In this document: piece by piece, positions 14,450 to 18,885 of the stretch
Layout of the letters: each line of letters begins with the position of its first letter
Numbering within the stretch: position 1 is the first letter of the stretch
Assembly (NCBI GenBank): GCA_000434735.1
Contig: FR881254.1
Coordinates: forward strand, 1 to 18,885
From: Bacteroides sp. CAG:530
GTDB lineage: Bacteria > Bacteroidota > Bacteroidia > Bacteroidales > Bacteroidaceae
DNA length: 18,885 nucleotides
Direction of reading: 5' to 3'
The notes under the pieces: generated by a model
Told to the model about the DNA's origin: nothing
Seen by the model: the letters and a program-made list of their open reading frames with translations, nothing else
The model's database searches: none
Program-made: the position numbers and the translations under genes

Positions 14450-16402
14450 ATGAATAACAGACGGAACATGAAACCCCTGCCAAGATGGATAGCATTGGTG
14501 TCGGTCATCATTGCGATGTATGCGTGTGCCAGCATGGGAACCCCCGATGGAGGTCCCGAGGATTACGATCCGCCTAAGTTCGTTCGTTCTACTCCGGAGC
14601 CTAATGCCATCAACTATAACAAGAAGAAGGTAACCATAGAGTTCGATGAGTTCATCAAGCTTGAGAAGGCGTCAGAGAAGGTCATCATATCTCCTCCTCA
14701 AGCCGAGGCTCCCGAGGTGAGAGCCAGCGGTAAGAGGGTGATAGTTCAGTTTCAGGATTCCATAAAGCAGGATATTACTTACACCATCGACTTTGGAGAT
14801 GCCATAGTAGATAACAACGCCAATAATCCGTTGGGACAGTTCGCGTTCGCTTTCTCTACGGGCAATACTGTCGATACCATGGCTGTATCGGGTACGGTGC
14901 TTAACGCCGAGAACTTAGAGCCTATAAAGGGCATTCAGGTGGGACTGCATAAAAACCTTAACGACTCCGCTTTCGTGAAACTGCCGTTCGACCGTATCTC
15001 GCGTACCGACAGTCGCGGACGCTTCACCATCCGCGGTGTGGCTCCGGGCAAGTACCGCATCTATGCGCTGATGGACGGTAACCAGAACTATTTCTTCGAC
15101 TCAAAGACCGAACAGGTAGCGTGGAGCGACTCGCTCATAGTTCCCAGCATGGAGCCTGCCGTACGCCAAGACACCGTATGGAATCCGCTCGACACTGCCA
15201 AGATAGATACCATCAAGACGATAAACTATACCCGTTTCCTTCCCGATAACATCATGCTACGTGCATTTAAGGAAGAAAACGATTTTCAGTATCTGCAAAA
15301 GTCAGAGCGTCCTAAGACCAATCAGTTCTCTATCTATTTCAGTGCCAAGAACAAGGAACTGCCCACTGTAAAGGGTCTCGATTTCGATGAAAAACAACTT
15401 ATTGTAGAGCCTAATACTCGTAAAGATAGCTTGCTGTACTGGATAACCGATACAGTGCTGTGCGAACGCGATACGCTTACCTTGCAACTCGATTACTGGG
15501 CTACCGATACGCTGAAACAGTTGGTACCTAAAACCGATACCCTACGCTTGGTAAACAAGGTGCCGCGCGAACGCCGATTGGCTATGCGAGAAGAAGAGAT
15601 GAAGAAGAAAGAGAAAGAGCGTAAGAAGAGAGCGCGTAAAGGCGATACGCTTTCAGTAGAAACCAAGTTCTTGGGCATCAACGTGGATGCTCCGTCTTCG
15701 CTCGACCTTAACCGTAACATTACCGTCAGCTTTGACGAGCCTATAACTTCTATCGACACGGCTGCCATACACATGACCCATAAGGTAGACACCGTATGGC
15801 AAGACATCCCGTTCTTGTTTGTTGCCGACAGCATCGCTCCACGCCGTTACGAGATATTGGCAGATTGGAAACCTGGAGATGAATATCGCCTTAACATCGA
15901 TTCCTTGGCGTTCAAGGGCGTATACGGACTCCATACCGACAAGGTGGAAAAGAGTCTCAAGGTTAAGACACTCGAAGACTACGGTACGCTCTACCTTAAC
16001 ATTACGGGTGCAGGTCAGCACGCCATCGTACAGTTGCTTAACAGCAGCGATGCGGTGATACGCCAACAGCCCGTAACCGATAAAGGCACTTGCGACTTCT
16101 ACTTCCTACAGCCCAGCACCAAGTACTACATCCGCCTGTTTAACGACAGTAACAACAACGGAAAGTGGGACACCGGCAACTACGAACAGAAGCTACAAGC
16201 CGAAGAGGTTTACTACTTCCCCAAGGTATGGGAGATGAAAGCCAACTTCGAGTTCGAAGAAAACTGGGATATACACGCCAAACCGCTCGACCAGCAAAAA
16301 CTGGATGAGATAAAGAAGCAGAAGCCCGAAGACGATAAGAAACGAAAAGAACGCGAAAAGGCTAAAGCACTCGACTTGGCCAATAAAAGATCTACACGAT
16401 GA
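14450..16402 (+). CDS. Lipoprotein with an SbsA-type Ig-like (Big_5) domain
   Basis: The 650-residue product has a basic N-terminus, a hydrophobic stretch (WIALVSVIIAMYA) and a probable lipobox ending at Cys26 (MYAC), then ASMGTPDGGPEDYDPPKF, a form common in Bacteroidetes lipoproteins. No acidic surface-export signal follows the Cys, so a periplasm-facing anchor is plausible. Residues about 41-136 resemble the Big_5/SbsA Ig-like domain. Residues about 146-215 look like a carboxypeptidase-regulatory-type beta-sandwich (SGTVLN...DSRGRFTIRGVAPGKYRIYALMD). A strongly basic and acidic stretch (MREEEMKKKEKERKKRARKG) lies near 375-395, with a charged tail at the C-terminus. The start could also be the ATG at 14468 (residue 7). 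It is coupled to its neighbours by a 1-nt gap and a 4-nt overlap. The role is unknown; structure or scaffolding in the envelope is a guess. Confidence 0.88.
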   Translation: MNNRRNMKPLPRWIALVSVIIAMYACASMGTPDGGPEDYDPPKFVRSTPEPNAINYNKKKVTIEFDEFIKLEKASEKVIISPPQAEAPEVRASGKRVIVQFQDSIKQDITYTIDFGDAIVDNNANNPLGQFAFAFSTGNTVDTMAVSGTVLNAENLEPIKGIQVGLHKNLNDSAFVKLPFDRISRTDSRGRFTIRGVAPGKYRIYALMDGNQNYFFDSKTEQVAWSDSLIVPSMEPAVRQDTVWNPLDTAKIDTIKTINYTRFLPDNIMLRAFKEENDFQYLQKSERPKTNQFSIYFSAKNKELPTVKGLDFDEKQLIVEPNTRKDSLLYWITDTVLCERDTLTLQLDYWATDTLKQLVPKTDTLRLVNKVPRERRLAMREEEMKKKEKERKKRARKGDTLSVETKFLGINVDAPSSLDLNRNITVSFDEPITSIDTAAIHMTHKVDTVWQDIPFLFVADSIAPRRYEILADWKPGDEYRLNIDSLAFKGVYGLHTDKVEKSLKVKTLEDYGTLYLNITGAGQHAIVQLLNSSDAVIRQQPVTDKGTCDFYFLQPSTKYYIRLFNDSNNNGKWDTGNYEQKLQAEEVYYFPKVWEMKANFEFEENWDIHAKPLDQQKLDEIKKQKPEDDKKRKEREKAKALDLANKRSTR

Positions 16403-17211
16403 TAAAGAAACTACTACTTTGCCTCTGCCTAATTGGGTGTAGCCTCATCGCTAATGCCCAATGTGGCTCCGACAACGATGCCATAAAGCCCGGAGAAACT
16501 CTGCACTATGAGCTGAAGTTCAACTGGAAGTTCATCTGGATTAACGCCGGATGGGCTAAGATGACGGTAAAAGACACCACTTATAAAGGTCGTTCTTGCC
16601 TCAGCACACAGCTGCAGTCGTACACCAACCATCGTATAGACCGCTTCTTCAAGATGCGCGACACGCTAGTAAGTATCACCACGCAGCGCCTTGAGCCTCT
16701 CTACTTCCGTAAGGGGGCCGAAGAAGGTAAGCGTTATTCGGTAGACGAGGTACATTTCAAGTATTTCAATAACAAGTGTATCGTCGATCAGGGTCGCAGC
16801 GTGAACTACTCCATCCCCGACCCCCATCACGACGAGTCGCCCGTATGCGTGTACGATATGCTTAGTATCCTGCTCCAGGCACGTTCTTACGACCCCAGCT
16901 CATACACCCCGGGCATGAAGATTCTCTTCTCCATGGCTACCGGAACCAAGATAGAAAAAGAAACGCTTATCTATCGAGGCAAAAGAGACTGTAAGGTAGA
17001 AAACGGAAAGAAATACCGTTGCCTGGTATTCTCACTTGTAGAGTACGACGAAAAGAACAAAGAGAAAGAGGTCATCACATTCTACGTAACCGACGACCGT
17101 AACCACCTGCCCGTCCGTCTCGACCTATATCTCAACTTCGGATCGGCAAAAGCCTTCCTCACCAAAGTTAAAGGCAACAAGCATCCGCTTACTTCTTTAA
17201 TTGAAGAATAA
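16399..17211 (+). CDS. Exported DUF3108 domain protein
   Basis: The 270-residue protein has a clear signal peptide (MIKKLLLCLCLIGCSLIANA, likely cut before Gln21), so it is exported to the periplasm or outer membrane. The mature part matches the DUF3108 pattern: KPGETLHYELKFNWKFIWIN, AGWAKMTVKDTTYKGRSC, YTNHRIDRFFKMRDTLVS, a central DMLSILLQAR, and FYVTDDRNHLPVRLDLYLNF near the end. The family is thought of as an extended beta structure, and its function is not established to my knowledge. Its ATG overlaps the lipoprotein stop (ATGA), a sign of translational coupling. A strong terminator follows, making it the last gene of the operon. Confidence 0.9.
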   Translation: MIKKLLLCLCLIGCSLIANAQCGSDNDAIKPGETLHYELKFNWKFIWINAGWAKMTVKDTTYKGRSCLSTQLQSYTNHRIDRFFKMRDTLVSITTQRLEPLYFRKGAEEGKRYSVDEVHFKYFNNKCIVDQGRSVNYSIPDPHHDESPVCVYDMLSILLQARSYDPSSYTPGMKILFSMATGTKIEKETLIYRGKRDCKVENGKKYRCLVFSLVEYDEKNKEKEVITFYVTDDRNHLPVRLDLYLNFGSAKAFLTKVKGNKHPLTSLIEE

Positions 17212-17231
17212 TTAGATGATGTAGTTATTAG

Positions 17232-17275
17232 AATAAAACGCCCTGCAGTCTGTTATCACTGCAGGGCGTTTTATT
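17232..17275. terminator. Bidirectional Rho-independent terminator
   Basis: A perfect 18-bp stem, AATAAAACGCCCTGCAGT (17232-17249) with ACTGCAGGGCGTTTTATT (17258-17275), encloses an 8-nt loop. The T-rich arm ends serve both strands. It lies between the convergent DUF3108 gene and the beta-helix gene and probably ends both transcripts. Confidence 0.93.
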
Positions 17276-17293
17276 TATAACGTAACATAGCAT

Positions 17294-18736
17294 TTACTGC
17301 GGCAACTGAGCGCCGTAGCCCGGTTCTGCGCCGAAGAACTTCATCGCCTTATCAAAGTTATAGCGGTTACCGAACATCGATACACGAGTAGTCATAGTGC
17401 CCTGCTTGTTCAATCCATGAGCCTCACGATACAAGTTGGCTGCCGAGTTAGGATCATAACTACTTGTAGAAATGATTTCCAACGAAGCATAACCCTTCAG
17501 GTAAGCCGGGTCTATAAACTCCTTAAACTTGCTCGATTCCGGCAACTCACGGTTGTTTTCGTACTGCTTCAACATCTCAACCTCGTCAAAACGCTTGCCA
17601 GGAACATACAGCCACTTGCCACCACTGGTACCAGCTACCACCAAGTCGCCCTTATTCATAAAGAACAGATTATCGTATGCCGAGCAAACCTTGCGCTTAT
17701 CCTGCGGCAGATTAGAATCGTCCCAACCACCGTCAAGAGCACCGAAGTTATTACATCCAAATATGTTATGATGCACAGTATGGTCGCATCCGTTACGGAA
17801 ACGATAACCATATCCCATGCTCTCCATCTCCTTAGTTGTAGGCCATGAGAACATCACCGTGTTATGATGGAAATCCACGTGCGACTTATGCGCGTTATTC
17901 TGCTGATTCAAGCCACCGGTAATCTCGCACGAAGCATAAAGATTAGAAACGAATACGTTGTTATAAATCTCCCAGAATCCACCCATATTAGTCATGATGA
18001 TACCGTTGAACGAAGCGTTCAGGAACATACAGTTGCGAACAATCAGTCGTCCTGCCACCTTACCGCCAAGCAGACGCACTGTCTTGTTGGGCGGGTTACC
18101 AACCGGCATTACACGACCAGTTTCACAACCCTCCGGACAACCATAACGCGGGTCTGACGGGTCAGCCTTACAATACTCAAGCATCATGCCAAGGTCGAAG
18201 AAAATACCATCAATCACTATAGTCTGATCAGGATTCTTCAGACACTCTATCAGCAGAGCCGCCCTTGCTATGGTACCAGCCTGTTCCTTTCCCGGCTGAA
18301 TACGGGTAACATATTTCAGCGGATTACGCTCAGTAAAATCATTATTCCATCCACCCTCCAAGCTCACGTACTTCTCCTTGATTTCCAGCCATCCACGGTC
18401 CAGATTACCCAGATAATTACCTTCGGCTATACGTATAACGTCGCCATCGTTAGCCAGGCTGATAGCCTTCTGCACATCGCGCAGCGGAGCATCCTTAGTA
18501 CCCTGACTACGAGCCGAGCCTCTTTCGGCACTGACATACAAAACATTCTTGAATTTCACGTCGCCGCTTTTTTGCGCTACAGCGGCAGCCACATTAGAGT
18601 TTTGTGATACCTTTTCTACCACAGCTTCCTTCAGTTTCCCTTTTAGATTGTTCAAAAACTGAGCACTACAATCTACTGTCGCAGCAAACACCAAAGCCGC
18701 AGACAGCAACACCTTAATAATGTTACGTGCTTTCAT
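17294..18736 (-). CDS. Exported parallel beta-helix repeat protein (DUF1565-like)
   Basis: The 480-residue protein has a signal peptide (KARNIIKVLLSAALVFAATVDCSA, probable cut before Gln26) and then an amphipathic helical linker of about 35 residues. The segment NVLYVSAERGSARSQGTKDA (about 64-82) followed by PLRDVQKAISLANDGDVIRI is the entry pattern of DUF1565/pectate-lyase-like right-handed beta-helix proteins. Short strand repeats follow, such as VIDGIFFDLG, LIVRNCMFLNASFNGIIMTN, WEIYNNVFVSN, VDFHHNTVMFS and HTVHHNIFGCNNFG, each starting near an N-x-x-F turn. No polysaccharide-lyase catalytic set is recognisable, so it may bind or cleave a glycan or be structural. Paired cysteines (CPEGCETG) suggest a disulphide. 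It is monocistronic, with a strong promoter upstream and the shared terminator downstream. Confidence 0.85.
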   Translation of the reverse strand: MKARNIIKVLLSAALVFAATVDCSAQFLNNLKGKLKEAVVEKVSQNSNVAAAVAQKSGDVKFKNVLYVSAERGSARSQGTKDAPLRDVQKAISLANDGDVIRIAEGNYLGNLDRGWLEIKEKYVSLEGGWNNDFTERNPLKYVTRIQPGKEQAGTIARAALLIECLKNPDQTIVIDGIFFDLGMMLEYCKADPSDPRYGCPEGCETGRVMPVGNPPNKTVRLLGGKVAGRLIVRNCMFLNASFNGIIMTNMGGFWEIYNNVFVSNLYASCEITGGLNQQNNAHKSHVDFHHNTVMFSWPTTKEMESMGYGYRFRNGCDHTVHHNIFGCNNFGALDGGWDDSNLPQDKRKVCSAYDNLFFMNKGDLVVAGTSGGKWLYVPGKRFDEVEMLKQYENNRELPESSKFKEFIDPAYLKGYASLEIISTSSYDPNSAANLYREAHGLNKQGTMTTRVSMFGNRYNFDKAMKFFGAEPGYGAQLPQ

Positions 18737-18793
18737 ACTGATACATTTTAAGATTAATAAAAAAATTCTCTATACTGTAATCTCTATATTTCA

Positions 18794-18824
18794 CAAATAT
18801 ATATTTTCCTCCGTAAAAATCAAA
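18794..18824 (-). promoter_or_regulatory. Full Bacteroides primary-sigma promoter of the beta-helix gene
   Basis: On the minus strand the -33 element TTTG (18821-18824) is separated by exactly 19 nt from the -7 element TATATTTG (18794-18801). This matches the published TTTG-N19-TAnnTTTG layout fully. The start site would be near 18787, giving a leader of about 50 nt. Right of this, 18825-18885 holds only a 13-codon chance frame and nothing I can name. Confidence 0.8.
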
Positions 18825-18885
18825 ACGTTATGAGAGGAAATTACATGAAACAAAAACAGCGGCACAAGTGAAGGCTTTCCCTACT

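Noticed and set aside
18826..18885. Small plus-strand gene at the right edge
   Set aside because: Only about 13 codons from an ATG near 18831, with no pattern or ribosome-binding evidence, and it lies at the promoter region of the minus-strand gene.

Overview
The window looks like chromosomal DNA of a Bacteroidales bacterium, most likely Bacteroides or a close relative such as Phocaeicola. The tyrosyl-tRNA synthetase and RuvB sequences are of the Bacteroides type. The intergenic regions carry the Bacteroides -7 promoter element TAnnTTTG (TATCTTTG, TACTTTTG, TACCTTTG, TATATTTG), and recognisable Shine-Dalgarno sequences are largely absent. This assignment rests on pattern recognition, not on a database search.

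Positions 1-6165 hold a glycan-assembly cluster of six glycosyltransferase genes in alternating orientation: a frameshifted GT11-type alpha-1,2-fucosyltransferase (132-939, +), a GT4 enzyme (1010-2188, +), a WaaE-like GT2 enzyme (2177-2944, -), two further GT2 enzymes (3038-3979 and 4042-4878, +) and a second GT4 enzyme (5008-6165, -). No nucleotide-sugar synthesis gene, polymerase, ligase or capsule regulator is visible. A lipooligosaccharide or LPS core glycan is therefore a more economical guess than a capsule. A structured palindrome cluster lies between the last two convergent genes.

Positions 6368-10376 form a probable operon: ruvB, a Wzx/MATE-type polysaccharide flippase and a DUF389 membrane protein, closed by a strong bidirectional terminator. 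The flippase may move the lipid-linked glycan built by the neighbouring transferases.

Positions 10396-12803 carry tyrS and pfkA on the minus strand, each with its own promoter.

Positions 12905-17275 form a second tight plus-strand operon: a cytosolic GH3-family (ANL superfamily) acyl-acid amido synthetase, a 650-residue lipoprotein with an SbsA-type Ig domain, and an exported DUF3108 protein. The genes are separated by 1 nt or overlap by 4 nt, and a long hairpin terminator follows. This cytosolic-enzyme plus envelope-protein trio is the least understood unit here and the best candidate for an undescribed function.

Positions 17294-18736 (-) encode an exported parallel beta-helix protein with a textbook Bacteroides promoter. 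I found no tRNA, rRNA, CRISPR array, insertion sequence, integrase or phage gene. Apart from the frameshifted fucosyltransferase and the palindrome cluster, most of the window is ordinary core genome.
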